Below, one piece after another: positions 9,350-21,004 of a stretch of 64,000 bases of DNA (positions are counted from its first letter, which is position 1; the number at the start of each line of letters is the position of its first letter). The stretch lies in assembly GCA_024195585.1 (NCBI GenBank), contig SWBL01000100.1:1-64000 (forward strand), written 5' to 3'. The notes below the pieces were generated by a model. That model ran no database searches, was not told the origin of the DNA, and was given only the letters and a program-made list of their open reading frames with translations. The position numbers and the translations under genes are program-made. Source of the DNA: Aureobasidium sp. EXF-3400. Lineage: Eukaryota > Ascomycota > Dothideomycetes > Dothideales > Saccotheciaceae.

Positions 9350-12300
9350 ATGGGTGGGTTCTCACCTTTGGTTGTTGCCGCTTTGCTTTTCGCCGCAACA
9401 GGCGCTGTTGCGTTTCCACAACGTAAGCTCTTCTGAATCTGTTACAAGTTTATTCCCTGACAGCGTCCAAGGCACTGCGTTCACAAACTCGACAACATCA
9501 AAGGCGACGCAAACTTCCAGCTCCTCCAGCTCAGAGACGACAGCTGGTCCGAGCCTCACCAGATCTTGCGGGTTCTGGTTGCCCAATGAGATTTTCCTAA
9601 ACTCGTGGTGGACTCAGCATGCCACATTTACCGTCAGTATATGTTTCTTGCAAACAGAATATCAACTCAAACTCCATGTCAGGTTGCAACCGAAGTGGAC
9701 TACTACATCCAATACAACAACACCCTCGTCTTGGCCAACTCGACCTCTCGCTATGGTGGGATCACAGCCTCCTACACCGCTACGGGAGGCGACAACCCGG
9801 GAGAAGTAATTACCGGAGTCTTCACGGACCTTGATCTGCTCGCGACTATGGGCGTTCTGGCGAGTATGCAGTGGGAGTTCCCTGGTGTTCCTTCGAACTT
9901 GATCTCGTTGCTGCCTTCTACGACCAATGAGTTTACATATGCAGAGACCAGACTGCACACGTATTCTGATATCACCACCGAGTGGGGCATCCAAGCGACG
10001 AGGAAAAAAACTGTGGTGTAAGTTGACTTCAACGAGGAGGCTGTTTCTTGACTAATTGCTTCCGATGAAGAGCGTCACCCACGCCTTATGCGGAGCCTAT
10101 TGTTGGTATCCTCGATGTCAAGTACTTGAATGAATCTGGAGATGTTGTCGAAGCTGTGAACTACACCGATCTACAAACTCTAGGTTACACTGGCGGTATC
10201 TGGTTGGAGTCAGACGTCGATTGGCCTTGTAGGTTTTTCCCTTTTCGCTGAAACATCCTTCACATCACTCAGTCACTGACCACCACGACAAAACAGCAAA
10301 GGTATACCTTGACTCTATACCTCTCGAATTCATCGAATGGGTTCAACGGAATGCTAGTGTCGCCTCTTCCTTCCCGTGGCTGGGAGAATGCACAAACTAT
10401 GTGGGCAAGCGACCCACAGGAGCCCCGACTGTGCATATTGTGGTGAGTACGCTCACACATACGACAAGCTCAATCATTGCGACAAGACCTGGAAACTTTG
10501 GTGGAGCTATTCCTGTGCCATCGAGTAAAAGGACGAGCAAGACTAGTGCACAAGCGACTTCTGTACCGACTGAGATCGAATATCCACAGACTACTGCTAC
10601 GAAGAAGACTTCAACAGGCGGTGATGAGCGAACTTCGGAAACACACATCGCACCAACTTCTCCCACCGATACTTCTGTACAACCAGCTTCGCCAACTTCT
10701 GTCGAGCAAGCTTCCACTACTAGTGCTGAGCAAGCCACTTCTACCGCCACACAGCAGATCCCTTCCTCTGGCGCTGAACAAGCTCAAACAACGGTTGTTC
10801 AACAGCCGACTGTGGAGCCAAGTAGTGCAGTGGATGACACAGGATTGTCGTCAGCAGCCCAGCCTATTAGTACCGGGAATGATGGAGGGGCAACATCAGG
10901 AGCGAGTGCCGTCCCTGATGCTCCAAGCTCTGAAGAAGGCACACGGGTATCTTCTGTTGCAACCATCCCCACAAATGGCCAGATTATCACCAGTGGAGGA
11001 TATACCGAGCCTCAGCAAGCCGGCGTGACTATATCGAACGAGCGTTCTGGACCGAGTACAGCTCCTCAGGATACCGATGTGGGTCAGACTACCTCCCTTG
11101 GACCTGTGCAAAGCAACGAACCTGCCAAATCATCCTCAGGATCTGGAACAACAATCGTAATTGCGCCAGTGCTTACTCTCGGCTCAAGAACGATAACTCC
11201 CAATCCTTCCAGCCAATACATCATCAGTTCGCAGACACTTGCACCCGGTGGCCCTGCCATCACAATCGGACAAACCACATATTCTCTAGCGCCTTCTGCA
11301 ACTGCGGTCATTGAGAACGGACAAACCCAATCTCTTGCACCTGCGGCTTCTGTATCAGTTGTGCAGAAAATCACATTAGGATCCTCTGTCATCACGGCAA
11401 ACCCTAGTGATGGTTTTGTGTACGCATCTCAGACCATCTCAGCTGGAGGTCCAGCAGTGACTGCTGATGGCAATACGTACTCACTCGCAACCTCTGAAGC
11501 CACGACTTATATAGTCGAGAACGGAGTAACCCAGCAACCATCAACTTCACAGACTGCAGCTCCAGTCCTGACATTTGGAACCTCTGCTGTAAGCGCAAAC
11601 TCGGATTCGGAATTTGTCGTAGGCTCGCAAACACTCAAAGCAGGTGGTTCAGCAATCGTAGTGAGTCAAACTACTTACTCATTAGCAACCTCCGGCTCAT
11701 CGACTTTGGTTGTTCAAAATGGTGTCACTTCAGCTCTTGTAGCACCGCAAGGAAGTACTGCTGCAGTTGGTCCTTTCATGGCTTCATCCGCAGAAGTGCA
11801 TATAACTGCCAATGCTTTGAGTCCAAAGATTACCATTGGTTCGAGTGTCGTGACGCAAAACACGGCTTCCGAGTATGTGGTTGCTGGACAGACACTAGAG
11901 GCAGGTGGTTCCGCTGTTGAGGTGGAAGGAACGACGTACTCGCTTGCTTCTTCAGCTAGTGCTGTTGTCGTTGATGGGTTAACTTCTGCTTTATCTGTTG
12001 CTCCTACCTCGCCTGTGGTTTCTGTCGTCAACAGCGCTGTTGCTCCTGCGATCACTCTTGGTTCCAGCGTAATCACTCCAAACGCTGCTTCCGAGTATGT
12101 GATTGGAACACAGACACTTGCTCCAGGAGGTTCGGCTATCGAGGTGCAAGGAATAACCTATTCTCTAGCTCCTTCAGGCACTGCTCTATTAGTCAATGGA
12201 GTAACATCTCCCCTCACTTCGTCCCAATCAACAGAAATCATCATAGCAGGACAAACACTTTCCCTCGGCACCGAGATCCAACTCCAAGGAACGACATGCT

Positions 12301-12782
12301 CACTCTCTCCCTCGAGCACCGCAATCCTCATAAACGGCAAACCTTCTTCTCTACCAACGACTACTGCTGGAAAAACCCCCCTCTTCGCCATCGGAAGCAC
12401 AACGCTAGAACCAGGTGAGGCAGTTACCGTACAAGGAACAACTTACTCCATCCCTGTTTCCGAAACTGGATATATATCTGGAGCAAGTTCTGCATCTCCA
12501 GTGGTCGTTATCAATGGCAAAACATCCACTTTACCGGCTACAAAAGGTACGGGAGCTGCGGTGTTGAGTGGGCTGCAAAGAACGAGTGCAGGTTTGTTGT
12601 CTGGGAGTAGAGTTACGGGATCGGCAACGACTGCTACCTCGACGCAAGGGTTGGGAAGTGCTGATAGGACACAGAGTGTGGCTGCCACATCAAGTGGAGC
12701 AGCGGAGAGATTAGTGCAGAGACGTGCAGGTGATACAGTTGTTGCTGTGGTCATGGGTGTGATTGGTATGATGGTATTCTAG
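9350..12782 (+). CDS. Secreted GPI-anchored cell-surface protein with tandem beta-type repeats
   Basis: Five exons (9350-9422, 9472-9632, 9683-10017, 10071-10228, 10297-12782) give 1070 residues. Exon 1 encodes a clear signal peptide (MGGFSPLVVAALLFAATGAVA). Exons 2-5 encode a roughly 270-residue unrecognised ectodomain rich in Asn-glycosylation sites, then a long Ser/Thr-rich linker, then five full and two partial repeats at about residues 532-992. The repeat consensus is ITLGSSVITPNxxSEYVIG followed by QTLAPGGSAIxVxGTTYSL. The C-terminus ends in a hydrophobic tail (VVAVVMGVIGMMVF), consistent with a GPI-anchor signal. The ATG at 9350 was chosen because it alone gives a signal peptide. Intron 1 (9423-9471, ending CCAAG) and the donor GTCAGT at 9633 are less certain than the others. 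Likely located in the cell wall; function unknown, perhaps adhesion. Confidence 0.85.
11165..12545 (+). repeat. Degenerate tandem coding repeats (about 190-260 bp spacing)
   Basis: The repeat array of the GPI-anchored protein. Full units begin near 11171, 11369, 11568, 11830 and 12050; two half units containing only the QTL...TTYSL segment begin near 12236 and 12384. DNA identity between copies is low, so the duplication is old. The spacers differ in length. Confidence 0.8.
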
Positions 12783-13181
12783 ACGAGCAGTTTTGGAGTT
12801 TGGGGCTTGGCCTGCTATGCATGTTGCACTTAATTAATTATCCGGTTGTACAAAGATACTAGTAGATTGTATGCATGTCTTGTGGATTCGTGAATATTAT
12901 CTCTGCACAGACTTCAACATCAAAGAGAGAAAGAAAAGAACATGTAAACATAAATGTCATATCAGCAGGGCAATCGCTCTAAAACAGCAATCCCCAACGG
13001 GAGAGGTTCGAAGCCCCAGGAGTATAAAAGATGATGGAAAAAGAAACAAAGATCCAACTCCCCAAATCTCGCCTTTGCGGTCCAGCCGCCTCCAGCACCT
13101 TTTGAAAGGGCTGGATACGGTTTACCTAGAAGCCGCGATGCAGGCGCGCAACCAAAATGCAGCAATTTTTTTTCCAATCCT
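12783..13181. other. Convergent 3' flanks
   Basis: About 400 bp between the stop codons of two genes read towards each other. It should hold both 3' UTRs. No coding or repeat signal was seen. A GGTTCGAAGCC word near 13003 resembles a tRNA B box, but no cloverleaf surrounds it. Confidence 0.5.
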
Positions 13182-14318
13182 CTACTCATCATCCTTGACG
13201 TTTCCGTTAGGCTCAGCGGCAATTTCGACCATCTCACCCACACCCTCGGAAGCATCAGTGGTAATCTGTTGTGCTTCATCAAGGTTAAGTCCCAATCGGA
13301 TTTCCTCCTTGCGTTGTCTCGCAGCCTCAGTTTCTCTTCTCATAGCTTCCAAGTTCCAAGTGCTGTCGTCTTCGTCTTCCGAATCTTCGTCGTTCCAGTC
13401 GCCCTTTTCGAACAGAGCACGTCCGGTGGCTTCCTTCATCTTTTGGGCTTCTTGTTCGGCGGCCTTCTTGTCCATGCGTTCCTTCTTCCACTTTGCGAAT
13501 GTTTCTTCGTTGACGGGGGTCAGGGTGCCGGTGAGTTTGTGGCGTTCCGAGTCGAGGAAGTCTTCGAGTGTTAGGGTATTGAGAGGGGATTTGTCCATGA
13601 GGGCCTTCTCGGCGGCGCGTTGTTCTTTTGTCTTGAGGACGAAGCTAGAGGAGTGTTAGTAAAGAGGTAGGGGTGTGATGAGCAGAAAGAAAAAAACATA
13701 CCCTGGTGGTAAACTGTGCTTGTACATGCACTTGTCGCCGCCATTAGGACAAGTCCAGAACCAACCGTACTTGCCATTCTCGACAGCCTCGATAAAGTAC
13801 TTGCACACCTTGTCGGTCGTCGTCTTTGGGTTACCGTGCTTGGACATGACAACACTGCGCAGCTTCTCCTCGTCCCAATCAACCATATCATCCTTCTTCC
13901 TGTCTTCATCCTGCTGCTCCTTCTCCAACTCTCTCGTATCAGTGTACAAACTCTTCTTCTCTCCCTTGATACCCTGACTCAAGTCATGCGAGAACTTGCA
14001 CTTCCTCCCCTTCTCACAAGCACCCTTTTTGAAAAACTGACACAGCACAGTCTTTGGATCAACACCAAAAGGCACTTTTTGGATCTGGACGGGCTTGAAG
14101 AGTTCGGCGGCTTCGCGTTTTGCGGCTTCGGCGGCGGCCTTTTCCTTTTCGCGTGCAGCCTTTTCGGCGGCTTTTCTCTTCTCGTCGGCGGGCAGGTTGG
14201 AGGTGGCGGTAATTTGCTTGATTGCGCGTTGGGCGGCTCCTCCTTTTTTGTTCTTCATACCAAAGGTCTTGTCGACGGCGACCTTTTTGGGCGCATTGTC
14301 CTGCTTTTTGGGCGGCAT
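13182..14318 (-). CDS. TMA46: CCCH zinc-finger DRG-family regulatory protein (Tma46/ZC3H15-like)
   Basis: Exons 13702-14318 and 13182-13644, separated by a 57-bp intron (GTATGT...CTCTAG), give 359 residues. The N-terminus is [12 protein letters not shown], followed by a Lys/Ala/Glu-rich helix. Two CCCH fingers follow: [20 protein letters not shown] and a wider-spaced finger from KVCKYFIEA to [11 protein letters not shown]. The intron falls within [12 protein letters not shown], and the C-terminal half is acidic and charged, as in the family. Tma46 (ZC3H15/DFRP1 in animals) associates with ribosomes and stabilises a DRG-type GTPase. The start is the ATG at 14318; the in-frame extension upstream is not family-like. 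Divergent from OST4 across 486 bp. Confidence 0.9.
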
Positions 14319-14804
14319 GGTGGGCGAGTGGGTTGTGGCGATGCGAGAGGTGAGTAGGTGAAGAGTGCTAGGCCCGTGGTTGGGTGTTTGATATCCAAAG
14401 TGGAAGAAGAGTGGATGCAAAAGTTGTGGCTGCTCTGGTTGGATCTTTGCGCTGGTGGTCCCCACCTTGTCGTCACTCGTCATTCGAGGAAAGTGCAACT
14501 TCGAGAATTCGTGATGTGAAATCTTGGCGCTGCTCGGTGCACCTTCCCCATCTGGCCGGCGAGCCACTGTACACGTACGCTCAGGACACCTTGATCTAGA
14601 GCTATACCACTTACTCGACTACCTCAATACACAACCCTGCCTTGAATCTAAACCACCTTCTATCAACTGAACACATCTTCACACTTCACAACTCCTTGCC
14701 TCTTCTCCACTCCATTCCGTAAGTCTTCCCAATCCACTCCCGGACCAGCCCAAGCTCACCAACCACTCCCAGCTTCCAGCTTTCCACTTAACACAAACAC
14801 AACA
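14319..14804. promoter_or_regulatory. Bidirectional promoter region between the TMA46-like gene and OST4
   Basis: 486 bp lie between two divergent start codons. A GTAAGT at 14719 with downstream CTCAC and CCCAG would allow a 5' UTR intron of about 50 bp in the OST4 transcript. No TATA box was obvious. Confidence 0.45.
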
Positions 14805-14978
14805 ATGATTACCGACGACCAACTCTACCAACTCGCCATCTTCCTCGGCAGTGTCAGCATGCTCCTGATCGTCCTCTACCACTTCCTCGAAGTCAATGCC
14901 GAAAACGACGACAAGACTCCTCTGTCCGCCGAGCGCAAAGCAGACACTGTGCCCGGTGCGAAGCCCGTGAGATCATAG
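14805..14978 (+). CDS. OST4: Oligosaccharyltransferase subunit Ost4
   Basis: A single-exon protein of 57 residues beginning MITDDQLYQLAIFLGSVSML. Yeast Ost4 is a 36-residue single-span membrane protein starting MISDEQLNSLAI, so both the start and the membrane helix (residues about 9-29, through LLIVLYHFLEV) match. It should sit in the ER membrane and hold Stt3 and the Ost3/Ost6 subunit together in the oligosaccharyltransferase complex for N-glycosylation. The C-terminal 25-27 residues are hydrophilic and longer than in yeast. Easily missed because of its size. Confidence 0.93.
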   Translation: MITDDQLYQLAIFLGSVSMLLIVLYHFLEVNAENDDKTPLSAERKADTVPGAKPVRS

Positions 14979-15289
14979 ACACAGCAACAAAGAAAGAGAC
15001 TAGATGAGAAGGATTGTTTTACATGGCTAGGCGTTTGATGGAGTTTTACAAGTCGCTGGTCGCTGAATGTGCTTCGCGCAACCGGTTGGTTCAATTCAAG
15101 TACAATGGGGATACCAAAAGAGTTTTGTCTTGTCGTCGAATTATATCTTGATTTTTTGTTCGTGTTTGAGCTATGCACAGGCGACAAGACTTGTGATCTG
15201 CTTCCTGCAGCCACGTCTTCGTCCAAGCTATCGATGCTTCCTGAGCTATCCCTGTGTTCTTCTGTATCATACATCTGACAACGCCCCAA
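14979..15289. other. Convergent 3' flanks
   Basis: 311 bp between the OST4 stop and the stop of the minus-strand C2H2 gene. Overlapping short frames on both strands carry no recognisable product. Probably 3' UTRs. Confidence 0.5.
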
Positions 15290-18200
15290 TCAATCATCAG
15301 GTGGGTAAGCCGGGCCATCCTCGTTGGGATCCACAAACTCAAAAAAGTCTTCGTCGTCAAGAAAGTTGCGCTTAAACTCTTCGGTAAACAAAATGCTTCC
15401 TGCCTTTGTCAATGCTGGTCCAACGATTCGTTTCTTCTCCTCCATCTGCTGCAACAGCTTTTCATCGTTCAGTCGAGATCCAGTGAGATTGCTTAGTCTT
15501 CTAGCTGCTGCTTCTGCTTCTTGCTGTGCTTCCCACTCCTTTGTTCCTCCTTGCTTGGGTGGTGCCATTGAGATGATTGGCGTTACCAACCTGCCGTGTG
15601 AGTCGGAAAGATATGCATCTGACTGTTCAGAGTAGCGGTCTGAATGTCAAGCGTTAGCAAGAAAGGGTAAAATTCTTCATATGCACCAAGGGATTCAAGA
15701 GCCACCTGAGAGTCCTGAGCGAGGTCCATCACCCAGAGTGCGCGAGATTGGCTTGACGTGCTGTGACTCCATATGCTCCATCCATTGAGCCATGTCATCG
15801 AAAGCAGTCACCTCGTCTTCTTGGAAGCACCCAAACCATGCGCATTCGTAGTCGCCATCTGCTGTCTTTTTGCCGTGAAGTTTGAGGACGTGTTTACGAA
15901 GTGTGTCGATGTTGTGCAGTTCCGCACCGCAGTCTTCCCACTCGCACTTGTACACGTTAAACTCGACTTCAGGCTCCTTGACTTCGACAACAGGTTTGGG
16001 CTGTCTGTTACGACGCTGCTTTGGTGGTGCATAGCTTGGCGCTGCTTGACCTCGAGATGTTCGCTGAGCTGCTGATGACTTGGGAGTTGCGCCGTCACCG
16101 CTCTCGCCTGCTGTTGCTGCAAGTGCCGCCTTACTATGGATGCTCTTGCGCCAACCGACAGGGCGACCTTTTCTCTTGATCGGGTTACCATTCTCATCAT
16201 ACTCAGTTACTTGTGAGCGGAACGCTGCGTAGCCGACCGGCTTGTCTGGAATCGGTGTTGCCGACATGTTTGGTGTTTGTTGTTTACGGGGTGTGTCAGT
16301 CGCGATGGATGATGTCGCGCGTTGATGAACATCGGTATGTCGGCGGGTTGCGGGTTTAGCCGGAGATTTTCCGTTGGTAACACTTTCACTGGCAGTGACA
16401 GGCAGGCTCTTGCGAGGTCGTCCAGGCTTAGTTTTGGGGAATGGTTTTCTTGTACGTCCTTGGTTGCCCTTACTCGTGTCGATCTCTACAGCAACAAGTT
16501 GACAAGTTGACGTGTGTCGAGCGGATGTCGAAGGAGCCGGGGTGTTTTCAGTTGTGGAAGCTCCGTCAGTGGCAGTGGCAGCAGGAGCGACCTCAGAAGT
16601 GAGTGGTGCTCCTCCTTCGTCTTCACTTCCACCTTCGTCGTCAGCATCAGTAGACTCTCTGTCTGCCTCTGCAGGTTCGGCTCGACTATCGGCTCACCAG
16701 GATCAATGATATCCCAGCGAATCGTGTCAAGATCAAACTTGTCCTGTTCGACATCCTTAGAATGCAGCTTGAGAAAGTTGTGCATTACGTTGAGATGTTG
16801 ATTGAGGGGTCGCATGTCCGGATGACGTCCTGTCGCGAGGAGAACATCTCTACAGATTGTGCGTGGATCATATCTAGACTTGCGAGCGACCTTGGCACGT
16901 CTAACCGGCTCGACTAGGATTTGGTTCTTGAGTTCCATGTGTTTGCTGATGATCATGGGACGTGCAGCTGTAGCAGAATTTGAGGGTACGGGAGCAGCAC
17001 TGGCAGGCCAGTACTGACCATTGAGATAGTACAGCTGGATATGGTTAGACGCAGCAGGATTGAAGTGGCCATTGCTGTGAGTATTGCTGACTTGTTCTGA
17101 AACCATGGCCATATCGTACTGTCCAGTGTTGGCCTGCTTTGCTGGAGGCATATCCTCATCAGAGTCAGAGTTCATTGCTGACATGTCGACAAGTTCGCCA
17201 AAGTTGCGCTTGCGAGCTGCTTCTCCCTTGTTGGCTGGTGGCGGTCTTGGTATCGTTGGAGGCGTCGGTCTTGCAACGTTAGACGCTTGACCGGGTTGCC
17301 GGAAGTATGGGCTCGAGTACTTGCTGTGCTGATTTTGAAGGTTCTGTATTACAGCCCGTTGCTGCTGTTTGTGTTGCTGAGGGTGTTGGCGCTGTGGCTG
17401 ATGCTGAGATTGAGGTGGTGTATAAGATGTTGAGTAAACTGGCGCATCGTCCACAGGAGCCCACTGCGATTGGTAGTTTACAGTTGGCGCGTCAACAGAA
17501 TGCCCTCCAAAAAAGTATGGCTGCGAGACAGGCGGAGCTGCTGGAGGTACGGAGTCGCGGCCGGTCAGATCAACAACGTTCGATCGTTCTTGAAGAGCAG
17601 CCACTGCAGCACGGCTGGGTCGACCTCGTTGTCCTGGGAACTTGCCGATGTTAGGCCACTTCTTTGCTGCTGGTAGAGATTGTGGTGCGGCCTGCGCGGA
17701 TTGAGTCGAAGGTTGAGGCGGAGGAGCTGCAGCTGCTGGAGGTTGTGCTGGCGGTAGAGCAGGAGATGCCGGCTTGTTCTGGTTTGCTTTTGCAGAATCC
17801 GGAACAACTGACAACAAAGCACGAGCAAATTGGGCGCGGTCAACATACAATCCCATGCGTTCGAGACTTTCGCACAAAGCCATGTACGAGGGGTTTGTTG
17901 CAAGTAATGCATGGATCGCCTCGACCGAGACCAGCTTGTTAACATTCTCCTTTCTCGCATTCAACCATCTCGTAGCAGTTTCGGCCAAAGTTGCCTTCTT
18001 TCCGGGAGGCCAGATAGCATTAGGACCTCCTGGAGGTGGAGGCACGGCCACTTGCTTGCGAGTATTTGGCTGAGTATTACTGTGCCCAGCCGTAACAAGC
18101 TGAGGACCAGCGACAGATGACTGAGCAGGGGGAGCTGAAACCATAGGAGCTTGGGGTGCCTGATCTTGCGCAGGCGTGAATACAGGGCGCGCAGGACCTT

Positions 18201-19704
18201 GTGATCGTTGTGCCGAAGCTTGAGCTGCAGCTGGAGCTGGAGTATTGCCTTGGGATATGCTCAGATGAGCCTGCCTCTCGCTTTCCCACATGCGTGCGAA
18301 CATTTGCGGATCGGCTTGGTTGAGATCACGCATCCTTCTGAAGATTGCAGCCATCTCGGTTTCAAGATCGCCGCCATTGTTGCTACCAGAATTCAGGTCG
18401 GCTATAGCAGCAGCCATCATCCTACGTCCAGTATCCTGGACTGTCGTTACTGCAGGAGGGCCATTTGCGGGACGCTGCTGAGACGCCATGCCCTGCATAT
18501 GTTGTTGATATTGCCTGCGCTTTGCTTCCTCCTGGTTGGCAAGCTCTCGTGACAGGCGCAAGCTCTCTTGTCTCTTGGCCTCTTCCTTGCGCTTCTCCTC
18601 AGCTTTCTGCTCTTCCTCAAGTTTGCGCTTGGCCTCTTCCTCTGACCGCTTGGCCTCTTCTTCAGCTCTTCGTTTGGCTTCCTCTTCCGCCTTCTTGCGA
18701 GCTTCTTCTTCTGCCTTTTTCCTTGCTTCTTCTTCGGCTTTTCGCTTTGCTTCCTCTTCAGCCTTGCGTTTTGCTTCCTCCTCCGCCTTGATTCTAGCCT
18801 CCTCCTCTGCTCGTCGCTTCTCTTCAACTTCAGCCTTCCTACGTGCTTCGGCGAGTTTGCGCTGCTGCTCGGGCCAAGGATCGTAAACTGCAACAGGATC
18901 TACGGTGGTAGGTCCAGAACCGTAACCTTGATCAGGAGGATTGGATTGACGAGTGTGTCCAGAGCTGGCTCTTTGGTGAACCGAGCTTGGAGTGACACTT
19001 GGCGCGCGCGGTTGACCAACGTTAGCGGATGTATGTGATGCAGGTGCCGTTAGATGATGGTCGCGGGGGTTGGTCGAGGCGACGGAAGATATGCTCGAGC
19101 GGGGGCCACTTGATTGTTGTTGCTGTTGGCGAGCTGAGTATGGACTGGCTGGGCGAAAGTTGGAGGCAGAGTAATCGTAGGTCGTGGGTTGGTTGGACGT
19201 GGCCGTCTGAGCTCTTGGCTGTTCTGACTGGGTATATGAAGAGTATGAATATGTACCAGTATTAGATGTGGGCTGAGAGTAGGATTGCGCAGGACTGTAG
19301 TTGACAGTGTTGCTAGCTGATCGCTGTTCCTGCTGATAGAGGGGAGAGGAATTGGTGGCTCGTCGATCGGACGTATTCCATGAGGAGTCTGAACGGGAGT
19401 TCGTGTCGTACTGGCGGGTAGAAGTAGATGTGTGTTCCTGGGTGCTCAAGTGGCTCAATGTTTCGGCGGCACGGCTCTCTGTCGACTGGTAGTTATAGTA
19501 TGGCTGATTCGAGTAGCCTGCAGTGTAAGATTGCTGATATCCAGGAGGAGCAGAAGGCTGTGTCTGAGGAGTTTGGGTGGCTTGTCGCTGCTGAATCGCG
19601 GGCTGCTGAGAGGTTGGAGTGTAATAATTCTGGTGGTGTTGCTGATTGTATTGACTGCCGACAGAATCGTAACGATTGCCGTAGTGGCTGTTGTACGGGG
19701 CCAT
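15290..19704 (-). CDS. Large nuclear coiled-coil, AT-hook and C2H2 zinc-finger protein
   Basis: Exons 16698-19704, 15706-16632 and 15290-15639 give 1427 residues. Intron 1 (16633-16697, 65 bp, GTGAGC with CTGAC near its 3' end) and intron 2 (15640-15705, 66 bp, GCTAAC then CATTCAG) fuse three separate open frames. The order is: a Gln/Ser/Tyr-rich N-terminus (1-270), an extreme Glu/Lys/Ala coiled coil (about 280-390), a Pro/Gln-rich middle, and a conserved-looking segment near 950-1003 (RKSRYDPRTICRDVLLATGR). These are followed by AT-hook-like KPGRPRKS (near 1070) and RKGRPVGWRK (near 1155), then fingers CEWEDC...HVLKLH (near 1230) and CAWFGC...HMESQH. Likely a chromatin-bound regulator; no named orthologue is claimed. 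The ATG at 19704 is the first in frame. Intron 1 is assigned by frame and signals alone. Confidence 0.82.
18530..18865 (-). repeat. Low-complexity EEAKRKAEEEA coding repeat
   Basis: About 110 codons of near-periodic seven- to eight-residue units of the type KAEEEARK within the C2H2 gene, giving a long charged helix. DNA copies are similar (alternating TCTTC/GCTT patterns on the plus strand), so length variation between strains is likely. Confidence 0.75.
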
Positions 19705-20190
19705 CACGATGCGACAGCAAGTAAGAGCAGGTATCGAAGCTCAATCGAGAAGTCCAGGACGCGACCACCGGGGCCAGACGAAGTGACGCGCCACAGAGTC
19801 GCCCTTGGCGATGAGGCCTGGAGATGGCCGTCGATGTTGTGTTTCACCATACCAGAGTGAGACGTGTACAATTCTAGTATTTACAGTGGTTCACTAGAGC
19901 AATTGCGACTCGAGTTCAATTCGGGCGCATGCTCCTGCTTGCCTCGTCAAGACATGGCATCGCATCCATGGCCGCAAGCGCAACGCGAAGCCTCGGAAGC
20001 CCTACATCGAAGCACGGGCTCGAGAAACGGCTGCCAAGACTCCGCTAGCTGGCCTCCACAAACCGAGGATCTCCCGCACTGGCGCACAGAATTTGCTGGT
20101 CGCTTTCTCAGTTCTGCTGCTCGATCTTTTGTGACGACCAGCGACTTTTGAACCCGACAGACTATCCGGACTCGCCCAACCACCGACAAG
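19705..20190. promoter_or_regulatory. Bidirectional promoter region between the C2H2 gene and RPL26
   Basis: 486 bp between divergent start codons. The region is GC-balanced with no clear TATA box, as is usual for housekeeping genes. No further gene is supported. Confidence 0.4.
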
Positions 20191-21004
20191 ATGACCAAGA
20201 TCAACACCTGTATGCGCAACCACTGCAGCGACACGTCTGCCATGCACCCCAATACTGACCTTCATTCGCCCAGCCCTGTCTTCTTCCAGAAGAAAGTCGC
20301 GCAAGGCGCACTTCTCTGCCCCTTCCAGCGTCCGCCGCACCATCATGAGCGCCCCTCTCTCCAAGGAGCTCCGTGAGAAGTACAACGTATGATCGCCCTG
20401 ATCCAATCGACGACGACGCATTTTCCGCACAAGAAAGAGATGGAGGCATTGGGAGAAACACGGCACCACAAAATCAGACTTTGCATCCGCGAACATCAAC
20501 ACTCGTCGCCCACGACCATCACCCACCACAACAGACCTCGGTCTACCACGACATTGCCACCAAACAGCGTCAATCTCCGCGACGCGACCTCGATTCGATG
20601 ACCCACACACGACCATCTGATGCCGTTGTTTCTCTCAGAAGACCTATGCACCATAACCCCCCAAACCAAAAAACAATGCTCGTCGATCGGCTGTCTTTGT
20701 ATGATGCTAATAAAGTGTCGTTCAGGTCCGCTCGATCCCCATCCGCAAGGACGATGAGGTCACCATTGTCCGTGGCTCCAACAAGGGCCGCGAGGGCAAG
20801 GTCACATCTGTCTACCGTCTCAAGTGGGTCATCCACGTCGACCGCGTCGCCCGCGAGAAGTCCAACGGCCAGTCCGTCCCCCTCGGCATTGCCCCTTCCA
20901 AGGTCGTCATCACCTCCCTCAAGCTCGACAAGGACCGTGAGGAGATCCTTGCTCGCATCGCCAAGGGCCGTGAGCTCAACAAGGAGAAGACCCAGAAGGC
21001 TTAA
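20191..21004 (+). CDS. RPL26: 60S ribosomal protein L26 (uL24)
   Basis: Exons 20191-20209, 20274-20386 and 20726-21004 give 136 residues, the usual eukaryotic length. Exon 1 encodes only MTKINT plus one base; exon 2 gives [15 protein letters not shown] and [14 protein letters not shown]; exon 3 holds the KOW region ([20 protein letters not shown]). L26 binds 25S rRNA near the peptide exit tunnel. Intron 1 is 64 bp (GTATGC, ACTGAC, CCCAG). Intron 2 is unusually long for this window, 339 bp (20387-20725), with a textbook GCTAATA branch site. A start at the internal ATG at 20345 would lose the conserved N-terminus, so the three-exon model is preferred. Confidence 0.95.

Noticed and set aside
10401..12782. 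The repeat protein as a gene starting at 10401
   Set aside because: That codon is an internal GTG of the last exon; four upstream exons restore a signal peptide and a continuous frame.
12990..13030. A GGTTCGAAGCC word resembling a tRNA B box
   Set aside because: The flanking bases do not form a T stem, and no acceptor or anticodon stem could be built on either strand.
20387..20725. Possible intronic snoRNA in RPL26
   Set aside because: Candidate C-like (ATGATCG, ATGATGC) and D-like (CTGA) words are imperfect and wrongly spaced, and no terminal stem was found.
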